A stretch of 47,500 bases of DNA from Cristatella mucedo (lineage: Eukaryota; Bryozoa; Phylactolaemata; Cristatellidae): assembly GCA_009760855.2 (NCBI GenBank), contig WPIO01000047.1:1797501-1845000 (forward strand), given 5' to 3'. The position numbers were made by a program, and so were the translations under genes. The first letter of the stretch is position 1. Every line of letters begins with the position of its first letter. The notes under the pieces are model-generated. The model ran no database searches. It was not told the DNA's origin and saw only the letters and a list, made by a program, of their open reading frames with translations. Positions 22,673 to 31,490 of the stretch are shown piece by piece.

Positions 22673-22998
22673 AGTCTAACTCTCATAGAACTAAACATCC
22701 AAGCACTAGCGTTGTTAACTAATCCAGCAGCAATATTTCGATTAAGGACAGTATAGTTATTATAACCAGCAACAGTTTGAACCTGTAGTTGTCCTTCAAG
22801 TAGAAGATATGCATCAGATAAAACATAACATGTTTGTTGTTCACCAGGAACAATGAATGTAACTAGTTTATCAGCAATACCATCAGTTTAATTTCCATTA
22901 CTTTGGTAAAATTCTTTTTATCGATAATCCTTAGTTTTATAATCAGGAAAATCAGGATCACTCATGTCGAGTATAGTGTTAATAGGAGCAATTGCCAT
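22673..22998 (-). pseudogene. Capsid-like gene, N-terminal part (before LINE B)
   Basis: The ATG at 22998-22996 opens MAIAPINTILDMSDPDFPDY. The same frame runs to the LINE B insertion point, broken by TAA codons near 22919 and 22889. Late visible segments are GEQQTCYVLSDAYLLLEGQ and ASAWMFSSMRVRLG. Without the LINE and one copy of CACCA, the frame passes directly into the part at 18453. The gene would total about 500 codons. Family assignment: see the distal part. Confidence 0.55.
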
Positions 22999-23034
22999 TA
23001 CCTCTCTATGTAAAAAACTAAAAGTTAATATTTA

Positions 23035-23619
23035 CTTTTGAATATATAATCCACCTCCGATTTTCTTTCTCATCATACCACCATACCCACCAGGTCTTGT
23101 TTTCTCACCAGTAGGTATAACAGATTTGATTACTTTTTCAGTTTCTTTATATGCTTTTGGATTATTTTCTCTAAGAGTCTCTGAAAAGTCTTCTACTTCT
23201 TCTTCTATCTTTGCTTTAAAACTTGGTTTTTAATTTTTGGTTTAAGTTTCTCCAGCATTGCACGTTTAATCTCAAGCTTCATTTCTTTCATCTTTTTATC
23301 ATAATCTTCTTTTTTACGTTTCTCTAATTCATTCTCCAATTCTTTCTTTTTTTCTTTCTTCTTTAAGTTTATCATCTAAATATCTACGTTTATTAGCATA
23401 TTCTTGATATTTTTCTTCTTTCTTAGTTTCTAATTCAATTAGTTTTCTTGTTTGATGCATTTTAATTCCTTTATTAGCAATGTTCATACTTAGACCAGTT
23501 AACCCAGTTAAAACAGGTGTTACTTTACCAACTACATCTATTAATTTATCTAATACTCCAGCTCCGTAGTATTTACCTCCTTCTATGTTACCATGTCCAA
23601 CTCTAGCATAGCTACCCAT
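23035..23619 (-). pseudogene. Coiled-coil viral protein with Gly-rich N-terminus, broken
   Basis: Frame 23619-23329 opens MGSYARVGHGNIEGGKYYGA. A hydrophobic helix (TPVLTGLTGLSMNIA) and a strongly charged coiled coil (LETKKEEKYQEYANKRRYLD) follow. Shifted frames continue to about 23035 with more Lys/Glu-rich helix and a basic, Gly-rich end near 23100-23040. Gly-rich start, amphipathic helix and coiled coil fit a minor virion or membrane-active protein, but this is a guess from composition and from its place just upstream of the capsid-like gene. Confidence 0.45.
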
Positions 23620-23631
23620 TTCTCTATATTA

Positions 23632-23934
23632 CTTTGAAATTACTATTGTTGCTACAACATCTGTAATTGTATTAACTCTGTTTCCATTTTGATCTGATAG
23701 ACTAATTTTAAAAGTACTTATTGCATTTATATCAACTTTAGTTGGTCAGTATAATATATTTGGAATATGTAAATTAACCTTTTCACCTGGATTGACATCA
23801 TCAACATCAATAATGTATAAAGATGAGGATTGTTCTAAATATCCATTTTTTCTTTCAATTTAATTCATAAATGGATCAAATAAGTCACAATAAATACTAA
23901 TCCACCTTACACCTCTATTATCTGGCGGAACCAT
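23632..23934 (-). pseudogene. Viral small gene type Q, copy 1
   Basis: The ATG at 23934-23932 opens MVPPDNRGVRWISIYCDLFD. The C-terminal half reads VNPGEKVNLHIPNILY, then KISLSDQNGNRVNTITDVVA. It is about 100 residues long and beta-rich. In-frame stops lie near 23862 (TAA) and 23746 (TGA). A clearly related copy is at 24540-24806 plus 26425-26436, and a distant one at 27058-27340. Family unknown; a penton- or cement-like virion protein is possible. Confidence 0.5.
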
Positions 23935-23965
23935 TTTATTCTATGCTTTCTAAATACCAGAGAAT

Positions 23966-24524
23966 TACATTGCTTTTTCAATTGCTTCATAAGGAGTTCC
24001 ATCAACTAATACAGGATTAAATGTTCCTTGTTCATTTGAGTTAAATCTTAATGTATCTCCAATAATATTAATAAAACCAGGTGCATTACTTCCAAGTAAA
24101 ACAGCATAATCAGGAGTTACTTGCATACTTATTCTATTATCATTACCAACAGTAAATTTTATTCCACTGCTAGTTCTATTTGCTGAATTATAAAAAGCAC
24201 TAAAATTATTTAAGTAATCACTTGAAGCTTTAAAAAATATTATTACTATCGTAATAACCAGCTGGAATTGAAACAGAGAAGTTATTTCCCGAAGAAAGAT
24301 TTGGTCTATACCAAAGCATATCATTGCAGCATAGCATATCATATCATTTGCACAATAACAACATTTAAATTTGTTTTATTTGTATAAGTAAATTCTACTC
24401 TACGCAATCCAACTTTATTATATCTAGATTCAGATCCTAATATTATTGGAGAAGAAATAGTTTTATAACCTGAATTACTAGTTCCTGTTAATATTATAGA
24501 TATTCTTATATTATTACTTTTCAA
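23966..24524 (-). pseudogene. Viral small gene type P, copy 1
   Basis: It starts near 24524 with SNNIRISIILTGTSNSGYKT and ILGSESRYNKVGLRRVEFTY. After frame breaks around 24340-24240 it continues with RTSSGIKFTVGNDNRISMQV and ends GTPYEAIEKAM. It is about 185 residues long and beta-rich, with a Gly/Asn-rich middle. A second copy is at 26467-27055. P and Q alternate, which suggests that a two-gene unit was duplicated. Confidence 0.5.
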
Positions 24525-24539
24525 TTTCTATAGTGACAA

Positions 24540-24806
24540 CAAAATCTGTAATTGTATTACCTCTATCCAATTTTTGATCTGATAAGCTAATCTTAAAAGT
24601 ACTTATTTGATCTATATCCCCTTTAGTTGGTAAGTATAATATATTTGGAATGTGTAAATCAATTTTTTCACCTGGATTAATATCATCAATATCAATAATA
24701 TAGAAAGATAAGGTTTGTTCTAAAAATCTGTTTTTCTTTATATATAATTCATAAAAGAGTCAACTAAGTCACAATCTACACTTATTCACTTTACACCTCT
24801 ATTATC
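24540..24806 (-). pseudogene. Viral small gene type Q, copy 2, main part
   Basis: Nucleotide-level relative of Q copy 1: both share AAAAGTACTTATT and AGTATAATATATTTGGAAT blocks at matching places. Its first codons (ATG at 26436-26434) lie beyond the LINE A inserted at 24807. At the position where copy 1 has TGG (Trp11) this copy has TGA, and another stop follows near 24748, so it was probably dead. Confidence 0.55.
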
Positions 24807-24824
24807 CCACTTGACCAAGAGAAC

Positions 24825-26180
24825 TTGAGCAACTACCGCCCAGTTTCCCTTCTACCATTCCTATCAAAGACACTCGAACGGGTCGTGGCGGATCAGCTGA
24901 ACTCGTATATCGAAACCTCACACCTTGCCAGTAAGTTCCAGTCTGGCTTTAGAGCTAATCGCTCCACAGAGTCAGCATTGCTTCGGGTATACAACGACCT
25001 ACTGAGGAATGCAGACATGGGTAGAGTGTCTCTGCTTGTTTTGCTTGATCTTTCGGCAGCTTTTGATACTATCGATCACAAAGTTCTTCTAGAGCGCCTC
25101 TCATCTCGCCTGGGCATCACTGGCACTGCTCTGCAGTGGTTCAGGTCCTATCTCAGTGGGAGACTCCAGAGTATTGACGTGAATGGACAAAGATCATCTG
25201 AAGTACCTCTGAAATATGGAGTACCTCAGGGCTCAGTGCTAGGTCCGGTTCTTTTCACGGTTTATACTCTGCCTCTTGCTGATGTGATTGCCAAGCACAA
25301 TCTAGGCTTTCACTTCTATGCGGATGACACTCAGTTGTACCTTTGCTTTGATCCCTCCCAGCCTTCGAGCACCTCAAATTCTCTCAACTCACTTACTGCA
25401 TGTATTCATGACATCCACACATGGATGGCAGCAAATTTTCTAAAACTTAACGATGATAAAACTAACTTACTAGTTATGGGCAAACCCAGTGTGATCCAGC
25501 GATTGGACAGGGTGACTCTCAAAATTGGCTCGGCCAGCATATCTCCTGTTGAATCAGCTCGAAATCTAGGTGTCATATTCCAAAGCGACCTCTCGTTAGA
25601 CGACCATACCAGCTCCACAGTCAAATCCGCCTTTTTTCAGCTTCATAACATTGCTAAAATTCGGGCTTGTTTAGATAAAGATACCACATCTAAGTTGGTC
25701 CATGCATTCGTGACATCCCGTCTCGACTTCTGCAACTCACTGCTTACTGGCCTACCAGCATGTGCGATCAGGCGATTGCAGCTGGTGCAAAACTCGGCAG
25801 CTAGGCTTGTCTGTCATGAGCGTCGCAGTTGCCACATTACTCCACTTCTCGCCGTGCTGCACTGGCTACCAGTGAAGCAACGGATCGACTTCAAGGTTTT
25901 GTCACTCACTTTTAGGGCCCTTCAGTCTATGGCTCCAGCCTATCTGTCAGATATACTACCCCATCAGGCCAAGCATCGTACCACCCGCTTCTCGGAATCC
26001 AACAGTCTACAAATACCTCGTACAAACCTTAAATCCTTTGGAGACCGTGCATTTAGTTCGTATGCTCCCAAAGCCTGGAACTCCCTCCCGACCTGCGTCA
26101 GAACATCCCCTGACCTGACCACATTTAAAAGGAACCTAAAAACACACCTATTTAGGACAGCATTTAGTGGGTCCCTGTGA
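24825..26180 (+). CDS. LINE A reverse transcriptase (C-terminal 451 residues of ORF)
   Basis: Intact RT core of a CR1/L2-like LINE: NYRPVSLLPFLSKTLERVV, FQSGFRANRSTESALLRVYN, motif A LLDLSAAFDTIDHKVLLERL, motif B YGVPQGSVLGPVLFTVYTLP, motif C HFYADDTQLYLCF with both catalytic Asp, and the NFLKLNDDKTNLLVMG thumb side. A Leu-rich C-terminal domain follows (LPHQAKHRTTRF, AFSSYAPKAWNSLP). The endonuclease and first RT motifs are missing because the copy is 5'-truncated; the ATG at 24825 is simply the first Met in the open frame, not the natural start. Confidence 0.93.
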   Translation: MSNYRPVSLLPFLSKTLERVVADQLNSYIETSHLASKFQSGFRANRSTESALLRVYNDLLRNADMGRVSLLVLLDLSAAFDTIDHKVLLERLSSRLGITGTALQWFRSYLSGRLQSIDVNGQRSSEVPLKYGVPQGSVLGPVLFTVYTLPLADVIAKHNLGFHFYADDTQLYLCFDPSQPSSTSNSLNSLTACIHDIHTWMAANFLKLNDDKTNLLVMGKPSVIQRLDRVTLKIGSASISPVESARNLGVIFQSDLSLDDHTSSTVKSAFFQLHNIAKIRACLDKDTTSKLVHAFVTSRLDFCNSLLTGLPACAIRRLQLVQNSAARLVCHERRSCHITPLLAVLHWLPVKQRIDFKVLSLTFRALQSMAPAYLSDILPHQAKHRTTRFSESNSLQIPRTNLKSFGDRAFSSYAPKAWNSLPTCVRTSPDLTTFKRNLKTHLFRTAFSGSL

Positions 26181-26345
26181 TTCGTCTTTGATGTGCTTAT
26201 GCGTGCTGACACTGTGCATGCTGCCACTAAACACATTTGCATGCTGACCCAGTGCATTTCACCCCTAACCATATTATTCATTTCGATTGTTTTTCAAGCA
26301 TGATTTTACTTACCATTCAATTGCATTTCACTTTGCAGCAAATGT

Positions 26346-26385
26346 AAAGTGCCTAGAGAGAGATTAAGTTCTCTGAGGGCGCTTT
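26346..26385 (+). other. 3' stem-loop of LINE A
   Basis: AAGTGCCTAGAGAG pairs with CTCTGAGGGCGCTT around a short loop; other copies have the better-paired AAAGCGCC arm. The same structure ends every LINE A copy and also SINE T2. In LINEs such 3' structures are read by the reverse transcriptase to pick its template (family knowledge). Confidence 0.7.
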
Positions 26386-26424
26386 ATCAAGTGAATTATT
26401 ATTATAATAATAATTATTATTATC

Positions 26425-26436
26425 AGGTAAAACCAT
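26425..26436 (-). pseudogene. Q copy 2, first codons cut off by LINE A
   Basis: The complement of 26434-26436 is the ATG, followed by three codons matching Q copy 1 (Met-Val-x-Pro). It is separated from its body by 1.6 kb of LINE A. Confidence 0.5.
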
Positions 26437-26466
26437 TTTATTCCATGATTTATAAGTACCAGTTTA

Positions 26467-27055
26467 ATACATTGCTTTTTCAATTGCTTCATAAGGTGCA
26501 CCACCAACTAATGCAGGATCGAATGAACCTTGTTGATTTGAGTCAAATACGAATGTATCTCCAATACTATTAACAACATCAGCATTACTTCCAAGTGTAA
26601 CAACAAAATCACCTCCTACTTGCTTACTTATTCTAACAACAAAATCACCTCCTACTTGCTTACTTATTCTATCATCATTATCAACACTAAATCTTATTCC
26701 ACTAGGAGGATCAGCTCTTGGATTAAAAAACGCAGAGACATTATTATTTTTTAATTCCTAAAGCTGTATTTAAAGCAAAACAATTTAAACAATGTATCAT
26801 ATCCAGAATTAATTTTAATAAAATCACTTTTTGAATCTCCCATACTCCTTCTAAACCAAAGTGTGTCATTCATACAAATGGATTATATATTAAAATCTTT
26901 AACAATGTTTGATACGACTTTATTTGCATAAGTAAATTCTACTCTTCTCAATCCAATTTTATTATAACTAGAGCTTTCTCCAAGCCTAATTGGGGGTACT
27001 AATGTTTTATAATCTGAAGAATTTGTCCCAGTCAATCTTATAGATATTTCTTATA
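26467..27055 (-). pseudogene. Viral small gene type P, copy 2
   Basis: Same order of blocks as P copy 1. The N-terminal part around 27040-26920 includes GLRRVEFTYANK; the C-terminal part near 26640-26467 ends with GGAPYEAIEKAM. A 36-bp direct duplication (AACAAAATCACCTCCTACTT repeated from about 26589 and 26626) lies inside. Several frameshifts are present. Confidence 0.5.
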
Positions 27056-27057
27056 TT

Positions 27058-27340
27058 AAACCTCAACAATTTCTATATAAGTAGCAATTTTTTCAACACC
27101 AAAGTCCAATACTTTTGAGTTTTGATCAGTAATTGTAATCACTATAGCAGTAATAGCTTCTGCAGAAACATTATGATAATTTGGAGTATTTGGGTCATAT
27201 ACCATTGTATCCCATGAATATAGATCAAATCCAAAACTTCTTAAAGCTTGAGTTTCATTTCAATTTGTAAAACTTGTTCCACTAGCAACCAAATTACAAT
27301 TTACAAGAATAAGTTTTACATAAATATTTTTGTAATTAGA
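27058..27340 (-). pseudogene. Viral small gene type Q, copy 3, diverged and partial
   Basis: About 90 codons read LILVNCNLVASGTSFTN, a TGA, then NETQALRSFGFDLYSWD, and end AITAIVITITDQNSKVLDFG. Order and ending parallel Q copies 1 and 2, but identity is low. It marks the right edge of recognisable viral DNA. Confidence 0.4.
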
Positions 27341-27345
27341 GGTAA

Positions 27346-27845
27346 AGACCGAAATTAACTGGAAGAATGATGTCCACGGCCGAGCAGCTGCACATCAAAC
27401 TTTATTTGATTATTAAATTAATATTTTACATCTTACCATCAAGTATACCATTTTTCGATGGCTTGAACCAGAGAGGGATTCATCCGTGTTGTAGCAGTAA
27501 GATTAATTGTCGAAATACCTAGTAAAATTAGATCCGTGGTAGAGCTAGAGTCAAAACAGAGTTAGATTCAACTAGCTCTAAGGCTGAGCTAGATATAGCG
27601 TAAAGTTCAATTTAGACTAGCTCCAGGGCTGAATTAGATAAAGGTTAGCTCCAAAGCAAAATAGATCAAAAGTATTTTCCATAATGCAAGGGAGAGAGAT
27701 CTGTCTTGCCCTTTTGGAAGTTAAACCAATTAGCTCTGAAACTAAAAGCTAAGGTAATATCAGCTCATACTCTTCTGCAAACGATATAAGTACAAGTAGA
27801 GAAAATAAAGTACAAGAATTTAGATGCATAGACTATTTTTTAACT
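27346..27845. other. Spacer with a degenerate tandem repeat at 27541-27670
   Basis: Right flank of the viral region. Between 27541 and 27670 a unit of about 45 bp with GTTAGATTCAACTAGCTCTA and GACTAGCTCCAGGGCTGA-type variants recurs about three times. No gene is seen. Confidence 0.45.
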
Positions 27846-28508
27846 TCAAGTTTACTTCTGTAACTCACTGCTTGCTGGTCTACCGGCCTGTGCAATCAGG
27901 AGCTTGCAGCTGGTGCAAAACTCTGCAGCTAGGCTCGTCACTCTAATGAGTCTCAGTTGCCACATTACACCACTTCTCGCCGACCTGCACTGGCTATCTG
28001 TCAAGCAACGGATCTACTTCAAGGTTTTGTCGCTCACTTTTAGGTCACTTCATTCTTTGGCTCCAGCCTTCCTTTCAGACCTACTCCCCCACCAGGCCAA
28101 GCATAGTACTACCCGCTTTTCGCAATCTAACTGTTTACCTATACCTCGTACAGGAGACCGTGCCCTTAGTTTGTATGCTCCCAAACCCTGGAACTCACTC
28201 CTGACTTTCGTCTCGACATCCCCTGACTTGACAACATCTGAAAATAAATTAAAACGCACCTAATTATCAGAGCATTTAGTTGGTCCCTGTGATTTTTCCT
28301 TTATGTGCTTATGCGTGCTGACACTCTTGCAGGCTGCCACTAATCACACTTGCATGCTGACCCTGTGCATGTCACCCCTAACCATGTTATTCTTGTTGTT
28401 TATAGAGCATACTACCACTAAAAACCCGATCGTGTTTCCTTTGCAGCGAGTGTAAAGCGCCTAGAAAGAGATTGAGTTCTCTGAGGGCGCTTTATCAAAG
28501 GTATTATA
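27846..28508 (+). mobile_element. LINE A, 3' fragment, decayed
   Basis: It begins in the RT C-terminal region (TTCTGTAACTCACTGCTTGC) and reaches the 3' hairpin and a short tail. The frame at 27904-28263 is mostly open, but a segment between PIPRT and GDRA is deleted, and it ends early compared with intact copies. Confidence 0.9.
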
Positions 28509-28804
28509 ATCCTTATCATAAAATGAACAGGCGCTTGATATAGGTGACAGAATCAAGATAACTCATGTTTAAAGTGCTGGGAAGTCTGTCAAAGAAGCCA
28601 CCATATCTGGAAAAGACTTTCAGCGGAACTTTGTGACTTACCCTCCCATACCACGAAAATTCAAAGTGCAATTATGGTGATTTTAGTGTCTTCATTGGTT
28701 CAGTGATTGGCTCAGTTTCAGAATTGCCGGTGAAATTGTGACCAATATGCATATACTATTGTGTCGAAATCGAGAAGTTAAAAGATTAGGGAGTCGCTAT
28801 AATA

Positions 28805-28979
28805 TCACTAATAATACTAATAAATTTGTACATACCCCTCAGAGAACTGAATCTCTTTCTAGGCACTTTACAGAAGCTGTATAGAAAGCCTTACCAAATG
28901 ATAGGTGGTAACATCCACAACCAGCAGGCATAGTGTCAGCAGGTACATGCACACGAAGAACGAATCACAAAGACTCACC

Positions 28980-28983
<4 letters not shown>
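28805..28983 (-). mobile_element. LINE A, 3'-end fragment, strongly diverged
   Basis: An inverted ATT-type tail, the hairpin core with changes (CAGAGAACTGAATCTCTTTC) and a scrambled 3' UTR end next to a CT run. Confidence 0.7.

Positions 28984-29010
<27 letters not shown>
28984..29010. repeat. (TC)n microsatellite
   Basis: An uninterrupted TC dinucleotide run of about 13 units at the end of a LINE A fragment, followed by a shorter CTCTCCCTCTCC stretch. Confidence 0.97.
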
Positions 29011-29039
29011 ACCTCTCCCTCTCCGCAAATTAGTTAGCA

Positions 29040-30106
29040 AAGCTAGCGACGCCACATTCAGCTTCCTTTAAAAAGCAGTTCGACGTCAGCATAGCACATT
29101 ATTTTGCCGACACCAGGCGATCCGCAGCTTGTCGACGGAGCTGATGCGAGAGTCGCCAGGCAGGTCTCCGCGTTACTGAGAGAAGGCACGTACGGACAGA
29201 GCCGTTAAACATGGACGCACGCTGCTTACAGCAACGACTGCTTCCGCGCTGGCTGCTGTAACGACGGAATGGGGGGGGGGCCGGAGCCAGACAGCGCCGG
29301 CAGCGCAATGCAGCCACCGAGCCGGCAGGGCAGGCTCGACCTTGCTCCGGTCGAGCAGACCGTTTTGAGAGGGCACTTGCCACTTGGAGAAAAACAAGCC
29401 GCCGGAAGCAGAGCCGAAGCGTAAAGGAAAAAGAGCGACAGCGTGGTTGCCGCGCGGCGGCGGCGGCGGCAGGTCCGAGCTTCGAGCCCTTCGACGTGTA
29501 ATAAACGAGACCGACGAGAGCTAATGACAACCGACAGCGGCCGAGCCGAAACCGCCGACGAAACGGCTCTGAAACTGAGCGGCCACTGACGCGCTCGCAG
29601 CAGGCGAGCTTCGCAAAAGCTTCGCAAAAGCTTCGCAAAAGAGCGACACGAAAAGAGGAGCCGCTGCAGCGGTGGGCGCCTCGGTGGCTGAGGGGTACCG
29701 TCACATGCAGCTGAAGGAAGTGTCTGCACGGCACGAGGAAGTGTCATCAGGAAGTGTCTCCTCGAAAGAAGGAGCGCTCGACGGAAACGAGTGTCGCGGA
29801 GCCACATACGGGAGCCTACCGAGCACAATTCGGGGTAAAGCAGATTCGTGCTGGATTCCGAGTAATGGCCGAATGATAGCTCAGAAGTCAGAAGGGGTGG
29901 GTATCTCCTAGGAACAGGAGGTGAACAGCAGCTGGAAAGGAAGATATAAGAACCAGTGATAGCCGATCGGCAGCGATATATCAGCCCAGGTTTCAGGGCC
30001 AGGATTGCACTGAAGGCTTGCCTTGAAGGTATTCACCCTGGCAAGTCAGCCGATTTCCTTTAACTAAGTGGCAAAAAACAGCAGGCAAAACTCCTATTGA
30101 TAAGAC
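29040..30106. other. GC-rich block, no gene assigned
   Basis: CpG-rich sequence with overlapping minus-strand frames of 200 and 211 codons that show no family motif and Arg/Ser/Cys-rich composition, as chance frames in GC-rich DNA do. A small tandem repeat (AAGCTTCGCAA, three units) lies at about 29607-29640. It could be a CpG island or an untranslated exon. Confidence 0.35.
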
Positions 30107-30520
30107 ACACCCAAGCATGTGGCTGGACTAGAAGGATTTCCTCCTCCCAAAGTAATGATGCTGTAGTGCGACCGTAAACGTGGTTAAAGACGGGTGACGA
30201 CAGACGCATTTTTGCTATTCAGATCCTAGAGTGTGAAACAAGTCCACAATTCTTATTCAACAGTATCTATTGTCATGCTTCAGCGACTGTGTCGCACATC
30301 ATTTTCAGCTGTTCTGAGGGGCAACTTTCATGCTACTCACTATCTCGACTGCCCTACCAACTGAGCTATGCTTGTCACTTTCTCTTTGTTGCGTGAGATG
30401 AAGTCTGTTGGCTGCAGTATGAGCAGCCGAAAGCAACTTCGCCATTGAGTGCCCCGTGGAAAACTCATCTGAGTAACAACCGCTTAGGTCATTATGGCTT
30501 TACAGACAGAGATACATAAC
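30107..30520 (+). mobile_element. LINE B, 3' fragment, old, internally deleted
   Basis: It opens with ACACACCCAAGCATGTGGCT, matching the LINE B stretch after LLLIGHP. A jump of several hundred bases then leads to the C-terminal end (CCACAATTCTTATTCAAC) and a terminus resembling TTACAGACAGAGATACATAA. No frame survives. Confidence 0.8.
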
Positions 30521-30675
30521 AGCGTGGCCCATGGACCACCCATTGACACATCACTCGGGACCCTCAAACAGGTGCACACACCCACGGCTACTCGCTGCTT
30601 CGCAATCGAAGGTAAAGCCAGTTTAGGCTGCTCAGGCTAAGGGGCCACTGCATGGTCAGGTTTGGCAGTATACAC

Positions 30676-31490
30676 TAGCAGCCTAAGCAGCACAATCAAG
30701 TCTGCCTACTTTCAGCTACATAACATCGCTAAACTTCGGGCTTGTTTAGATAAGGATACCACGTCTAAGTTGGTCCATGCATTTGTGACATCCCGTCTTG
30801 ACTTCTGTAACTCACTGCTTGCTGGCCTACCGGCATGTGCAATCAGGCGATTGCTGCTGGTGCAAAACTCGGCAGCTAGGCTTGTCTGTCGTGAGCGTCG
30901 CAGTTGCCACATCACACCACTTCTCGCTGACCTGTACTGGCTCCCTGTCAAGCAACGCATCGACTTCAAGATTTTGTCGCTCACTTTTAGGTCACTTCAT
31001 TCTTTGGCTCCAGCCTATCTCTCAGACCTACTCCCCCATCAGGCCAAGCATCGTACCACCCGCTTTTCGGAATCTAACAGTTTACCAATACCTCGTACAA
31101 ACCTCAAATCCTTTGGAGACCATGCATTTAGTTCGCATGCTCCCAAAGCCTGGAACTCACTCCCTACTTGCGTCAGAACTTCCCCTGACTTGACCATATT
31201 TAAAAAGAACTTAAAAACCCATATATTTAGGGCAGAATGTAGTGGGTCCCTGTGATTCGTCCTTGATGTGCTTATGCGTGCTGACACTGTGCATGCTGCC
31301 ACTAACCACACTTGCATGCTGACCCTGTGCATGTCACCCCTAACCATGTTATTCATGTTGTTTATCAAGCATGATATTGCTCACCATTCCATCGCGTTTC
31401 CCTTTACAGCCAATGTAAAGCGCCTAGAGAGAGATTGAGCTCTCTGAGGATGCTTTATCAAGTGCATTATTATTATTACTATTATCATCA
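30676..31490 (+). mobile_element. LINE A, 3' fragment with open C-terminal frame
   Basis: The frame 30662-31255 encodes the post-RT region (AYFQLHNIAKLRACLDKDTT, PKAWNSLPTCVRTS) to a natural end, RAECSGSL. The 3' UTR, hairpin and ATT-type tail follow. It is 5'-truncated near 30680. Confidence 0.92.

Larger units (their letters stand above)
24807..26424 (+). mobile_element. LINE A, most intact copy, 5'-truncated
   Basis: The target site TATTATC lies at 24800-24806 and again at 26418-26424, though the right copy merges with the (ATT)n tail. The insert starts in the RT (CCACTTGACC) and carries an unbroken frame to 26180, a 3' UTR with TGCATGCTGACCCAGTGCAT, the terminal hairpin and an AT-rich tail. 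It splits Q copy 2 just after its start codon. The unbroken frame marks it as the youngest LINE A here. Confidence 0.93.
12916..27345 (-). mobile_element. Decayed Polinton/adintovirus-like endogenous virus, split by LINEs
   Basis: Very AT-rich DNA, distinct from its surroundings, with viral-type genes mostly on the minus strand. Right to left these are an alternating array of two small gene types, a coiled-coil protein, a capsid-like gene, two unknown ORFs, a fibre-like gene and an integrase. Two plus-strand ORFs lie near the left end. Three LINEs interrupt it: A at 13381-14183, B at 18459-22667 and A at 24807-26424. Each is bracketed by a target duplication, and removing them leaves about 7.8 kb. 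Integrase plus capsid plus fibre points to an integrating dsDNA virus of the Polinton/Maverick/adintovirus type (inference). No polymerase B, protease or packaging ATPase was recognised and no terminal inverted repeat joins the two edges, so it is probably incomplete. Confidence 0.65.

Noticed and set aside
16819-27340. Alternative code in the virus with TGA read as Trp
   Set aside because: TGA does replace TGG in one Q copy, but TAA stops are equally present in the same genes, TGG is still used for Trp, and frameshifts are frequent. Simple decay explains it.
28984-29010. CRISPR-like or regulatory repeat array
   Set aside because: It is a plain TC microsatellite; no spacer-repeat pattern exists anywhere in the window.
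29099-29828. Overlapping 200- and 211-codon minus-strand frames as genes
   Set aside because: Two frames overlap over the same GC-rich block with Arg/Ser/Cys-rich composition and no domain, and neither has a credible start context or splice structure.
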